NCBI GenBank assembly: GCA_020544565.1
Contig: CP078014.1
Span: forward strand, 1,515,581-1,579,580
From: Bradyrhizobiaceae bacterium
Lineage (GTDB): Bacteria > Pseudomonadota > Alphaproteobacteria > Rhizobiales > Xanthobacteraceae
Length of the DNA: 64,000 bases
Direction of reading: 5' to 3'
Made by a program: the position numbers and the translations under genes. The notes beneath the pieces were generated by a model that searched no databases, was not told the DNA's origin, and saw only the letters and a program-made list of their open reading frames with translations. This document shows, piece by piece, positions 56,004 through 63,505 of the stretch; position 1 is the first letter of the stretch; each line of letters opens with the position of its first letter.

Positions 56004-58223
56004 TCACACCTCTTCGCCGCTAACTTTGCAGGCCCACCCGCGCATGCCGTGTGAATTTTTTTGATAGATCGAGCCCGACTCTTTGACACTCTTAAGAGCT
56101 TCAACAATCGTTTCGACGGCTACACCGCGATGTCGGAACGCTTCAACCATCGAACCGTCAAGAAATTTCGGGTGGCCTTTCTTAGCGGTGTATGGCCGCT
56201 TCGCGTCCCATGCTGACGCCACCATCTGCACAATTTGATTCTCGATACTACGGACGGCGATGTCGTTTGAACGCTTATGCATTCCCTTAAGCGCGCCGTT
56301 ATCCCACAACAGATCAATCTTCACGTCGTCACCCGACGACGAATAGTTTGACTTCTTTCGTGTTAAAACACGCTGGTCGGCAATCCCATCTTCCGGTCTG
56401 GTTAGATAAAGCCGAGCACGAACCGCGTTATTCCAAGCCGTCGACCCGCTCTCACCAGTCCCGCTATTTCGTCCTGCCTGGGATGGGTGCGACAGCAACA
56501 AAACAGACAAAGTGAAACCTGCGGCCTTCGCGTTCTTGATGAAAGCACCGCAAACTGATTTTACGAAGAAGTTGACTTGGGCACGAATAATTTCGTTGCC
56601 GCCAAAAAGATCAGCCACGTTATCCAACACCAGCAGCTCGATCTTATGATTGAGCACATGCTTGTTGATGGCTTCGAAGAATGGTGAAAATGACGGTTTG
56701 TTGTCCTTGTCGAAGGTTACAAGAAGATTGTCGCTACCGACGCGCGGCCAAATCCAGACACCATCGAATGGATTGCCAATACTGTGCCCCATGGACTTCT
56801 TGATGGCATCGTGCCGCCGGTGCAGTTCATCAATGTCGTCTTCGCAGAAGACGCCAAGTCCACGCATTTTCTGAATAGGCAATGACAACCAATCGCTGCC
56901 AGTGCCAGCGGCGTATAGAAGCTGCTGTGCCAGCAACGTCTTCCCCATGCCGCCATCGCCTGACAACCCGGTGATGACGCCCTTCGGGATCCAGTTTTCG
57001 GCAACCCATTCCCGCGGTGCAGGCTCACCGATAAGGTCTGGGACATGGATCGGCTGGTCATCAGATGATATGTCCGGAGCAATATATGTTGATCCCGACG
57101 TCTGCGATTCCTTCCACCCCACAGCCTCAGGCCTGACGCCGATCTGCTCGCACAGCCAAAACGCCGCCGCTTTCGCATCAGGTGCGCCGCCATACTCGAT
57201 GATGATGTCGACCGGCGTCCGCTTACCCTGGCGGGCATCGCCCATGTCGTGAACACCGAAGTCGACGATTCCGGTCGGAGCGATGGATAAGTCTTCTTCA
57301 AGGTTGCGGCCAAGATTCTTGGATGAAATGCGCCAAGCACCGGTGCCCGTCTGGAAGTGAGCAGCGCTGCCGAATACGGCAGGCACCCATGCCCCGGTGT
57401 TGCGCAGCGCCAAATCGTTGGCTTGACGAAAGAATGTCGAGCGGTCAGCAGCGGGCTTTGCGGCGTTCAGCGATGCCGCGAGTTTTGGGGCGGCTGACGC
57501 CACAGGCGCTGGCGCTGATGCGGGTTGCGCCGGGAAAGCGGCAGATAGACTCTCGAGTGAATACCGACTCTCTCCGGGCTCCCTGAGCGGCACAATGCCG
57601 GTTTGCTCGATGGTGCGGCCGGGCTTGACCGGCCACGCAACTGAGCCTGCGAGACGCATCACCCGCGACGGGTTGGTTACGCTCGGATCGGCGCTCATCG
57701 CGACCGCCATGGATTTCAGAAGCGTCGGCCACTGCGCAGGATCAGTGCACGGCTGATCTAGCCGCCACCATAGCTGAGCGCGGGTATGAGGCGCGCGGCC
57801 GGTCACGACGACCAGCGTCGGCTTGTTGGCTCCGTAGATGTTCTTGGCGGCGCTCGCGGCGCCCGGGTCGTCAAGGTCGACATAGGCGCAGGTCAGCGCC
57901 ATTGCGTCGGCGTCCTTGGCTCGCCCGAACGGCGCCGTATCCGGTTGGCGCAGGGCTGCACCGATATAGACGTTGCACATCGGCGTCGCGTTCAGCCGCG
58001 CCGCCTCCGCAACCAGATCTGAGAGTTTGTCGACGCTGAAAAGCTGGGCATGGCGAAGCCGGTATCGCCCGGAGTCGTCTGGCGTGGTGTCGGTCCATGA
58101 CAGTTCGATCATGCCGTCGGGCGCGCCGGCGAATAGATGCTCGACATGGCGCATCATCGCTTCGATGTCCGGCTGGAACATCGGCATTACGGTCGCTGTA
58201 GCTGGTTGCCCCACTGTATCCAC
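56004..58223 (-). CDS. Phage primase-helicase (AAA_25 / RepA-like ATPase)
   Basis: 739 residues. N-terminal part: YVDLDDPGAA and VVVTGRAPHTRAQLWWRL, then NPSRVMRLAGSVAWP, typical of a RepB/primase-like polymerase domain. The C-terminal half is a RecA-fold helicase: Walker A SGDGGMGKTLLAQQLL (Lys428), Walker B LLVLDNVADLFGG, and LLLSHPS. It probably primes and unwinds phage DNA. Codes leftward after the possible SSB gene. Confidence 0.82.
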   Translation of the reverse strand: MDTVGQPATATVMPMFQPDIEAMMRHVEHLFAGAPDGMIELSWTDTTPDDSGRYRLRHAQLFSVDKLSDLVAEAARLNATPMCNVYIGAALRQPDTAPFGRAKDADAMALTCAYVDLDDPGAASAAKNIYGANKPTLVVVTGRAPHTRAQLWWRLDQPCTDPAQWPTLLKSMAVAMSADPSVTNPSRVMRLAGSVAWPVKPGRTIEQTGIVPLREPGESRYSLESLSAAFPAQPASAPAPVASAAPKLAASLNAAKPAADRSTFFRQANDLALRNTGAWVPAVFGSAAHFQTGTGAWRISSKNLGRNLEEDLSIAPTGIVDFGVHDMGDARQGKRTPVDIIIEYGGAPDAKAAAFWLCEQIGVRPEAVGWKESQTSGSTYIAPDISSDDQPIHVPDLIGEPAPREWVAENWIPKGVITGLSGDGGMGKTLLAQQLLYAAGTGSDWLSLPIQKMRGLGVFCEDDIDELHRRHDAIKKSMGHSIGNPFDGVWIWPRVGSDNLLVTFDKDNKPSFSPFFEAINKHVLNHKIELLVLDNVADLFGGNEIIRAQVNFFVKSVCGAFIKNAKAAGFTLSVLLLSHPSQAGRNSGTGESGSTAWNNAVRARLYLTRPEDGIADQRVLTRKKSNYSSSGDDVKIDLLWDNGALKGMHKRSNDIAVRSIENQIVQMVASAWDAKRPYTAKKGHPKFLDGSMVEAFRHRGVAVETIVEALKSVKESGSIYQKNSHGMRGWACKVSGEEV

Positions 58224-58324
58224 TATCCGGCTATCTGTTCCTTGCCTCTACTCGTTACGCGATGATCTGATAGAGTGACCGGGCCGCAGCGGGTCCGGTC
58301 ACGTTGTCGGAGCGATGATGAGGA

Positions 58325-59008
58325 CTAGCCAAAATCGCCTGCGTCAGCCAGTTGGGCCTGCTGCGGCGCCTGCTGTTGGGTCGGCGCCGATACCTGCGTG
58401 GACCCGGTCGCGGGCGCCGATTGGCTTGGCTGCGTCTGCGGAGCAGCGCCGGCCAGTGATTGCGGCCTATCGATCCAGTTCACAATTGCGAAGTTTGGCT
58501 TGTAGTTTGTGGACTGGCCGGATTTCACCGGCGATACGCCGCTGATTTTGACGACCGGTAACTTGCCCACCTTGCTTTCGGACGCCCCGGTGAAGGCGTC
58601 ATGCAGAGCGTCCATCGCTTCGATAACGCAGCCAGCCGCAGAGCCGAGAACGCGAACAGGACCACCTCCGCTATTCTTGTCGAGCAGAAGTTCAACTTCG
58701 AACCCTTGCTTGAAAGCTGGTTTGCCATCGGTGTTTTTGTCCTCAGGACGCGCCGGAATGGCTTCCTGACCGAGCACCACCAGCTTACGGATAGGACCCT
58801 GGGAGGTGTAGTTAATCCAGCCGACACGGATGTTGGCGAGGTCCATCACCATCTGAGCGGTGTTGGTGATCTCGTGAGATTCTGATGAGAATGTCCCATC
58901 GCTGTGCTGAACGCGGTCCATCCGAAACAGACGACCGGCCTTCGCATCATACTTTATATACGGCTTGATATCGCCGCCGCTTCCACCAGTAGATAAACCG
59001 AGAGCCAT
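58325..59008 (-). CDS. Putative phage single-stranded-DNA-binding protein
   Basis: 227 residues. N-terminal beta-rich domain (IKYDAKAGRLFRMDR, SQGPIRKLVVLGQEAIPARPEDK), then a Gln/Pro/Ala-rich disordered tail ending DAGDFG. The flexible linker plus short acidic-aromatic tip is SSB-like, and it lies between a nuclease and the primase-helicase. No direct motif proof. Confidence 0.5.
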   Translation of the reverse strand: MALGLSTGGSGGDIKPYIKYDAKAGRLFRMDRVQHSDGTFSSESHEITNTAQMVMDLANIRVGWINYTSQGPIRKLVVLGQEAIPARPEDKNTDGKPAFKQGFEVELLLDKNSGGGPVRVLGSAAGCVIEAMDALHDAFTGASESKVGKLPVVKISGVSPVKSGQSTNYKPNFAIVNWIDRPQSLAGAAPQTQPSQSAPATGSTQVSAPTQQQAPQQAQLADAGDFG

Positions 59009-59075
59009 GTGGCTTCTCCTTCTTCAACAAAAGCACCTATGAGGCCAGGTGCGTTGCCAATCCCTTTCGGGAATT

Positions 59076-59807
59076 TCAGATGCCCCAATGATCGAAGGCC
59101 AACTGGCGGTTAGGGCCATTCCAATAAAATGACTCCAAGTCTGGAACGATGATCGACTTGAAGAACTCAGGATCGTCGGACAGCGACAATAGCTTTTCGA
59201 CGCGCAACGCGATCTGGTGCAGCGCGTGGCGATGCTCGCGGATATTCTCGACACGATAGGTCGCAACCTTCTTCGGCGTGCAGTAGGTTAGCCGACCGTC
59301 CATGTTATCGGTCGAGGCGTACAATGCGACCTGCCGCGCGTGCGGCACCTTGTTTTGCGATGGCAATTTCTCTGTCGTCTTGAGGTCTACAATGACGCCG
59401 TGGTCGGCCCACTCATAATCGAAGTATCCGACGACCGGCAGGCTTAAGCCTTCCGGCTTCCATTCGACGAAGCCTTGCGTCCGGCTGGGGACGCCATAGG
59501 GACGCAATTCCTTAAGCGCGTGCTCGACCATGGCCGGGATGGTTTCGCGGTAGTCCTGACGGCGAGCATCGCCAGACAGCGCCGAAACCGTGTCATACTT
59601 CTTGAACGCGGCTTCGATGCAGTCTCGCAGCGGCGCGTCTGGATTAAGAAGCCCGAGCGTAACGCCTTCTTCAACTCCGGTACCGCGATGCGCCGGCGCG
59701 CCTACCTGCTGACGGACGCCGATGATCTTTTCGAGCACCCACATTGCCGGGCTGGCGCAGTAGAGATTCAGCGACGATGGGCTATGGTGCCGATAATTAA
59801 ATTTCAT
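59076..59807 (-). CDS. PD-(D/E)XK nuclease (RecB/Cas4-like)
   Basis: 243 residues. HHSPSSLNLYCASPAMWVLEKI is the RecB-type opening; catalytic Asp in GYFDYEW and DLKTT (D-x-K) with a later Gln/Tyr motif (ARQVALYA). Likely a phage recombination exonuclease. ATG 59807 overlaps the resolvase stop by four bases. Confidence 0.82.
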   Translation of the reverse strand: MKFNYRHHSPSSLNLYCASPAMWVLEKIIGVRQQVGAPAHRGTGVEEGVTLGLLNPDAPLRDCIEAAFKKYDTVSALSGDARRQDYRETIPAMVEHALKELRPYGVPSRTQGFVEWKPEGLSLPVVGYFDYEWADHGVIVDLKTTEKLPSQNKVPHARQVALYASTDNMDGRLTYCTPKKVATYRVENIREHRHALHQIALRVEKLLSLSDDPEFFKSIIVPDLESFYWNGPNRQLAFDHWGI

Positions 59808-60284
59808 GCTGCACTCCATGGAAAAAGCTCTTCTGCGCCATACTTCGCGATCAGCGCGGCTTCGGCCCGTCCATGATCCTTCTTGCGTGCAAAGCTGGTT
59901 GCGCAGGCCGGGAATAGTCTAAGCGCCATGGCTCGCGCTTCTTCCTTGTCGGCGGACAGCGCAAACCGCCGCTTCCACTTCGAGGCGGTCACGAAGTGCA
60001 ATGGGATGTTGAGTGCGCCACCAACGCCGATGACCTGACCGAATGCCTTGCCGAAGTTGAAGGTCGACGATACGCCCCTGCTTCGGCATGGCATTGACAT
60101 GCTCGATGACGGCATAGGACGGCGCATACTTCTTGATGGTCTGCGCCAGAATTGGTGCGCTAACATTCCCGTCGACGACCGGCATATCCTCGACAGCCAC
60201 CCGATGTGGATCGCGTGTGAACAGAAACGCGATAGCGCCTGAAAGACCGGGATCGATACCCATAACGCAGCGGTCATCCGACAT
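59804..60284 (-). CDS. RuvC-like Holliday-junction resolvase (frameshifted)
   Basis: Starts MSDDRCVMGIDPGLSGAIAF (first catalytic Asp) and continues YAVIEHVNAMPKQG (Glu). There the frame breaks: the initial frame gives RIVDLQLRQG and ends at 59919, while the proper continuation VSSTFNFGKAFGQVIGVGG lies one frame over and runs to 59804 with DHGRAEAALIAKYG (last Asp). One base too many in the C-run 60075-60078 explains it. Otherwise intact, about 159 residues. Confidence 0.85.
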
Positions 60285-60465
60285 GACGGACCTCCATCAT
60301 GTTGCGCATGAACTTGGCACCATCGGAAACGATGTTGGAAAGCTGCCCTTTGGTCAGGATTGCCGTTTCTTCTCCGGTCTCAGACCGGAGCGTAAGAAGG
60401 ACCCGCCCCGGCTCTTTCTCAACCAGGTACGCTAGCCGCGCGGGGAGAATGACGGATGATGTCAT
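60274..60465 (-). CDS. Phage hypothetical protein, 63 residues
   Basis: ATG overlaps the stop of the DnaA-domain gene (ATGA). Beta pattern: VILPARLAYLVEKEPGRVLLTLRSETGEE, and KGQLSNIVSDGAKFM. Overlaps the resolvase start. No function known. Confidence 0.65.
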   Translation of the reverse strand: MTSSVILPARLAYLVEKEPGRVLLTLRSETGEETAILTKGQLSNIVSDGAKFMRNMMEVRHVG

Positions 60466-60923
60466 TGTGCCAACCTCGCCTTGATGTCATCGAAGCGGTT
60501 TCGAACAGCCTCCTGGGCCAAAAACTTTTTCGCCTGATCGCGGGAATTCATAATCGTGGTGTGATCGCGACCGCCGAGATGACGGCCAATCGCCGGAAGG
60601 GACATTGATGTCGTTTCGATCAGGAGAGCGACGGCGAAAAACCGTGCGACGCAGATATCGTGCTTGCGGCTATCGCTGATAAGAAGATCAGTCGTGATGC
60701 CGAATTCATCTGCGATTGCGCGAAGTGCGCGCCGGACCTTTGGAATATATAGGATGGACTTCTCAGTATTCTCGTATTCGCGGCGTAACCGAACTTGCGT
60801 TGGTTGATGCGTCGCAAAATCCGCCTTCGCCTTGGCGTTCCACCGTGCGCGATCAGCGGCCATCGCAATGCGACGATGGATCGCCTTGTGCCGCTCGTGA
60901 AAAACTGCCTGTGACGGTGTCAT
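60462..60923 (-). CDS. Stand-alone DnaA domain-IV protein
   Basis: 153 residues. The C-terminal half is a DnaA domain IV: SLPAIGRHLGGRDHTTIMNSRDQ (GGRDHTTI, residues 117-124) after a helix like that of the basic loop region (DLLISDSRKHDICVARFFAVALL). No AAA+ domain. It could recognise DnaA-box-like DNA at the phage origin, or act as a decoy regulator. First large gene of the early operon to deal with replication. Confidence 0.85.
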   Translation of the reverse strand: MTPSQAVFHERHKAIHRRIAMAADRARWNAKAKADFATHQPTQVRLRREYENTEKSILYIPKVRRALRAIADEFGITTDLLISDSRKHDICVARFFAVALLIETTSMSLPAIGRHLGGRDHTTIMNSRDQAKKFLAQEAVRNRFDDIKARLAQ

Positions 60924-60939
60924 ATCTTACCCCTTCAAC

Positions 60940-61296
60940 TCAGGAGCGATCCACAGAGCCAAGCTGGCGAACGAGGCGCTCAAGCCGATCAATCTGCGGG
61001 CCAAAGAAACTCTCATCGACTTCACGCATTCCTCCGATGGTGGCGCGGAACTGAGCCGCAAGGGCGGCCGTCTCTTTGCGCGCGGCGGCGAGTTCTGCGG
61101 CGCGGCGGACGGCGACGATTGCCCGGTGATTGTGATCCTGAATTTCGCCCCGCCAGAGCGCGCGAGCGGTGCGCTTTGAAATGTTTGCGGCATTGGCAAC
61201 CTTCTCAAACCATCTCGGCTGCTCGCCATATCCGGGCTTGCCAACCAGTTCGATCATCGCTTCACGCACACTCATTTTGGCCAACTTCGTCCACAC
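60940..61296 (-). CDS. Phage hypothetical protein with HTH-like region, 118 residues
   Basis: GTG 61296 has AAGGAG at a good spacing. WFEKVANAANISKRTARALWRGE looks like a helix-turn-helix; the rest is helical and Ala-rich. Probably a DNA-binding early protein. No family named. Confidence 0.65.
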   Translation of the reverse strand: MWTKLAKMSVREAMIELVGKPGYGEQPRWFEKVANAANISKRTARALWRGEIQDHNHRAIVAVRRAAELAAARKETAALAAQFRATIGGMREVDESFFGPQIDRLERLVRQLGSVDRS

Positions 61297-61401
61297 TTGG
61301 ATTCTCCTTCATGGTTTCGTTGCGACATGAAGAAGAGTCCGACCAAACACACACACTCGACTTTTCATTCGCTCGGCGTTGCAGCGCAGAGCGTCGTGAC
61401 C

Positions 61402-61668
61402 TTACTCGAACAGACGAATTGCAATGATGCCGATGACCGGGATCAGGAGCCAAACACAAATGAACAAACTCCAGACCACCAGCGAGACGGTGTCGGGATC
61501 GTAGGATGTGGTGCTACCTGCCGTGGCTGGTGCTGGCTCTGATTGCGGCGCGGAAGATTTGGCGCGAGATCGAGCACCTGAGAATGGAATAAGGATCGCG
61601 CTGGCCCCGAGCGCGGACGACGGCGCGCGGCCTTGCACTTCCCCCGGTGTGAGGTCGCGCGTTGTCAT
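61402..61668 (-). CDS. Phage membrane protein, 88 residues
   Basis: N-terminal polar Ser/Ala/Pro part, then one C-terminal helix (LVVWSLFICVWLLIPVIGIIAI). ATG 61668 has GGTGG before it. No relative recognised. Confidence 0.45.
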   Translation of the reverse strand: MTTRDLTPGEVQGRAPSSALGASAILIPFSGARSRAKSSAPQSEPAPATAGSTTSYDPDTVSLVVWSLFICVWLLIPVIGIIAIRLFE

Positions 61669-61731
61669 TGCGGCCACCATGCACGCCTAGTCGATAGATT
61701 CATGCTAGAATTGGCGCTAGGAGAATCGATA

Positions 61732-62043
61732 ATGGACACAAAAGAAAGCATCGCGCGCCTGATGGCTGCGGCCGAAAAACTATTGATGGAGACAAGTCGA
61801 CTTGGTCGCGATGTGCAAACGCTGAACGGGCGCATCCAAAAGTTTGATGACGAATTTCCACCGTACAAAGTCACCGCCACACCAAGGAAATCGTTCAATG
61901 TTGTGGACGCCTTGAACATGATCAATGAAGCGCGCGCGCACATCATTAACTGCGAGTACGAATTGACAATTATCCGAGGCAGAATGGATGCCATCGAAAG
62001 CAACGCGGTTTCCCGTGAAGAAATGAAGCCGTACATCAAATGA
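61732..62043 (+). CDS. Coiled-coil phage protein, opposite to the early operon
   Basis: 103 residues. AGGAGAATCGATA precedes ATG 61732, a strong ribosome site. MDTKESIARLMAAAEKLLME..., long alpha-helices (NVVDALNMINEARAHIINCEYELTIIRGRM). Oriented against the leftward early transcript that crosses it. Function unknown. Confidence 0.65.
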   Translation: MDTKESIARLMAAAEKLLMETSRLGRDVQTLNGRIQKFDDEFPPYKVTATPRKSFNVVDALNMINEARAHIINCEYELTIIRGRMDAIESNAVSREEMKPYIK

Positions 62044-62203
62044 GCCTCCCATTCGGAGAGGCATCATCGAACACAAGGTCTTTCAATTCGTCGGGTATTG
62101 GTTCTGACGCGAGGCGATATTCAATCCGCCTCAATAGCTTGATCACTTCGTCGAGACGAAGCACAAGACACTCATCGATGAATTGTTTATGGAGCCCCCT
62201 CAT
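62036..62203 (-). CDS. Small phage protein after cro, 55 residues
   Basis: ATG 62203 overlaps the cro-like stop by four bases. MRGLHKQFIDECLVLRLDEVIKLLRRIEYRL. Helical, no family known. Overlaps the 3' end of the opposite-strand gene. Confidence 0.55.
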   Translation of the reverse strand: MRGLHKQFIDECLVLRLDEVIKLLRRIEYRLASEPIPDELKDLVFDDASPNGRLI

Positions 62204-62430
62204 CGCCCCGGCTCCGGCTGTGCGCCGGTCGGCCATGGTAGGTCAGGACGAAGCTCGGCGGCGGTCACCAAGCCATCGGTGGCCTTTTCGATCGCCATCG
62301 CGAGTTCAGCCGAACAGCGGCCTGTTTCCTTGGCCTGCCAAATCGATGACTGTTTGATGCCGCAAGCCTCCGCCAGTCGCTGCTGCGACCCGAGATGCGA
62401 AATAGCTCTTTCAAGGAGTGCTTTGACCAT
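62200..62430 (-). CDS. Cro-like repressor (YdaS-type HTH)
   Basis: 76 residues. HLGSQQRLAEACGIKQSSIWQAKETGRCSAELAMAIEKATDG is a YdaS/Cro helix-turn-helix. First gene leftward from the immunity region. Its ATG lies about where transcription should begin, and no ribosome site precedes it, so the mRNA is probably leaderless. Confidence 0.85.
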   Translation of the reverse strand: MVKALLERAISHLGSQQRLAEACGIKQSSIWQAKETGRCSAELAMAIEKATDGLVTAAELRPDLPWPTGAQPEPGR

Positions 62431-62436
62431 GAAAGG

Positions 62437-62464
62437 AAGATAACAGGCAAAACTATATATGCAA
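62437..62464 (-). promoter_or_regulatory. Leftward early promoter for cro (PR-like)
   Basis: Minus strand TTGCAT (62464-62459), 16-base spacer, TATCTT (62442-62437). The CI/Cro operator fills the spacer. Confidence 0.7.
62440..62455. promoter_or_regulatory. Phage operator copy 1
   Basis: ATAACAGGCAAAACTA, the exact reverse complement of TAGTTTTGCCTGTTAT at 63451-63466. Confidence 0.7.
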
Positions 62465-62489
62465 CAGTTTTTTCGTTCGCGCCTATCAA

Positions 62490-62507
62490 AAGGTTTTCCT
62501 GTATATT
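62490..62507 (+). promoter_or_regulatory. cI promoter -10 with operator-like sequence
   Basis: TATATT at 62502-62507, seven bases before the cI ATG; no good -35 is visible. AAGGTTTTCCTGTATA here is one base shorter than the operator. Resembles a weak, activator-dependent PRM. Confidence 0.5.
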
Positions 62508-62513
62508 TCTTTC

Positions 62514-63173
62514 ATGGATTCCAAAGAGATAGGCCAGATCGTCAAAGCCGCCCGCGAAGCTCGCGGCCTTTCGCAGGCCCAGCTCGGAGCGCTTATTGGC
62601 GTCAAACAGGCGTCGATTTTCTCAATTGAGGCTGGCGACACAAAGCGAAGCAAGTTCCTTCCGGAGATCATCAAGGAGCTTGAGATACCGCCCGAGCACG
62701 TCGGGCTGCCAAAGGACCGGCCCGCCCCTGCTCCGACGACCCTTCCACCGGTGGGTGATCCTTACGGTGCTCGGGATTTCGCCATCTATAGCGCGGCCGA
62801 AGGTGGCCCCGGCGAGGTGATCCGCTCGGAAGAGCCGGTAGACTGGTGGCCGCGGCCGATCGAGGTGGCCCAAGTGAAAGGCGCCTACGGGATGTATATC
62901 GTGGGCGAATCGATGGAGCCGGAGTTCGAGCCGGGCCAAGTCGCCGTGATAAACCCGAATTTGCCGCTTATCGCCGGGAAATCCTACATTTTCTATGCGG
63001 AAACCGACGCTGGCGTGGTCCGGGCAACCGTAAAACGCCTTCGAAAGCAAACTGAGGATGCCTGGCACGTTAAGCAGCACAACCCGCCGGCGGGCATGAA
63101 GAACGATTTTACGCTGTCGCGGAAACTTTGGCGGGTCGCGCATCGCATTGTTGGCAGGCAGGATCCCTCATGA
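62514..63173 (+). CDS. CI-like repressor, LexA/S24 type
   Basis: 219 residues. N-terminal HTH: IGQIVKAAREARGLSQAQLGALIGVKQASIFSIEAG. C-terminal S24 autoprotease: GESMEPEFEPG with Ser133, and VRATVKRL with Lys174. It holds the prophage silent, and RecA should trigger self-cleavage after DNA damage. No ribosome site before the ATG. Divergent from cro. Confidence 0.92.
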   Translation: MDSKEIGQIVKAAREARGLSQAQLGALIGVKQASIFSIEAGDTKRSKFLPEIIKELEIPPEHVGLPKDRPAPAPTTLPPVGDPYGARDFAIYSAAEGGPGEVIRSEEPVDWWPRPIEVAQVKGAYGMYIVGESMEPEFEPGQVAVINPNLPLIAGKSYIFYAETDAGVVRATVKRLRKQTEDAWHVKQHNPPAGMKNDFTLSRKLWRVAHRIVGRQDPS

Positions 63174-63355
63174 AAACCCGCACTAAAGTGATCGCTGCTG
63201 GCGCGTTATGGACCATCATTGCAGCCGGCTATGAAAGCGTTGCTGCGGTGTTTGTCGCAATAGCTTGGACGAGCGTCACCATTCATTTGCACAACGTCGA
63301 ACTGAAGGTGAACAAGCTTCTTGATCACTACGGCCTAACGCCTGACCTTGACTAA
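63170..63355 (+). CDS. Small membrane protein coupled to cI, 61 residues
   Basis: ATG overlaps the cI stop by four bases. KVIAAGALWTIIAAGYESVAAVFVAIAW gives one or two membrane helices, then HLHNVELKVNKLLDHYGL. It would be made in the lysogen with CI, so superinfection exclusion or a similar lysogenic function is possible. No family recognised. Confidence 0.65.
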   Translation: MKTRTKVIAAGALWTIIAAGYESVAAVFVAIAWTSVTIHLHNVELKVNKLLDHYGLTPDLD

Positions 63356-63420
63356 GTGGTTAGGTATATTCGACTTTCACCCGCCCCTCTTGGCGGGTTT
63401 TTGCTGCCTATAAAATTTAA

Positions 63421-63436
63421 TAGTTTTTCCTGTTTT
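63421..63436. promoter_or_regulatory. Phage operator copy 3 (variant)
   Basis: TAGTTTTTCCTGTTTT, 14 of 16 bases as in the operator, 30 bases upstream of copy 2. Confidence 0.55.
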
Positions 63437-63441
63437 GCCTA

Positions 63442-63469
63442 TTGACCTAATAGTTTTGCCTGTTATACT
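63442..63469 (+). promoter_or_regulatory. Rightward promoter with operator in spacer
   Basis: TTGACC (63442-63447), 16-base spacer, TATACT (63464-63469). Drives the gene at 63506. Confidence 0.75.
63451..63466. promoter_or_regulatory. Phage operator copy 2
   Basis: TAGTTTTGCCTGTTAT, identical (inverted) to copy 1; overlaps the -10 of the promoter. Confidence 0.7.
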
Positions 63470-63505
63470 CTCCCCACGATCAAATCCGATCCGGGGGAGA
63501 AGCAC

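Noticed and set aside
59076..59807. Cas4
   Set aside because: The PD-(D/E)XK nuclease lies in a phage replication block, without the Cas4 cysteine cluster or any cas gene.
61665..62039. A 124-codon minus frame opposite the coiled-coil gene
   Set aside because: The plus-strand gene has a much better ribosome site and a regular helical product; the minus frame has neither.
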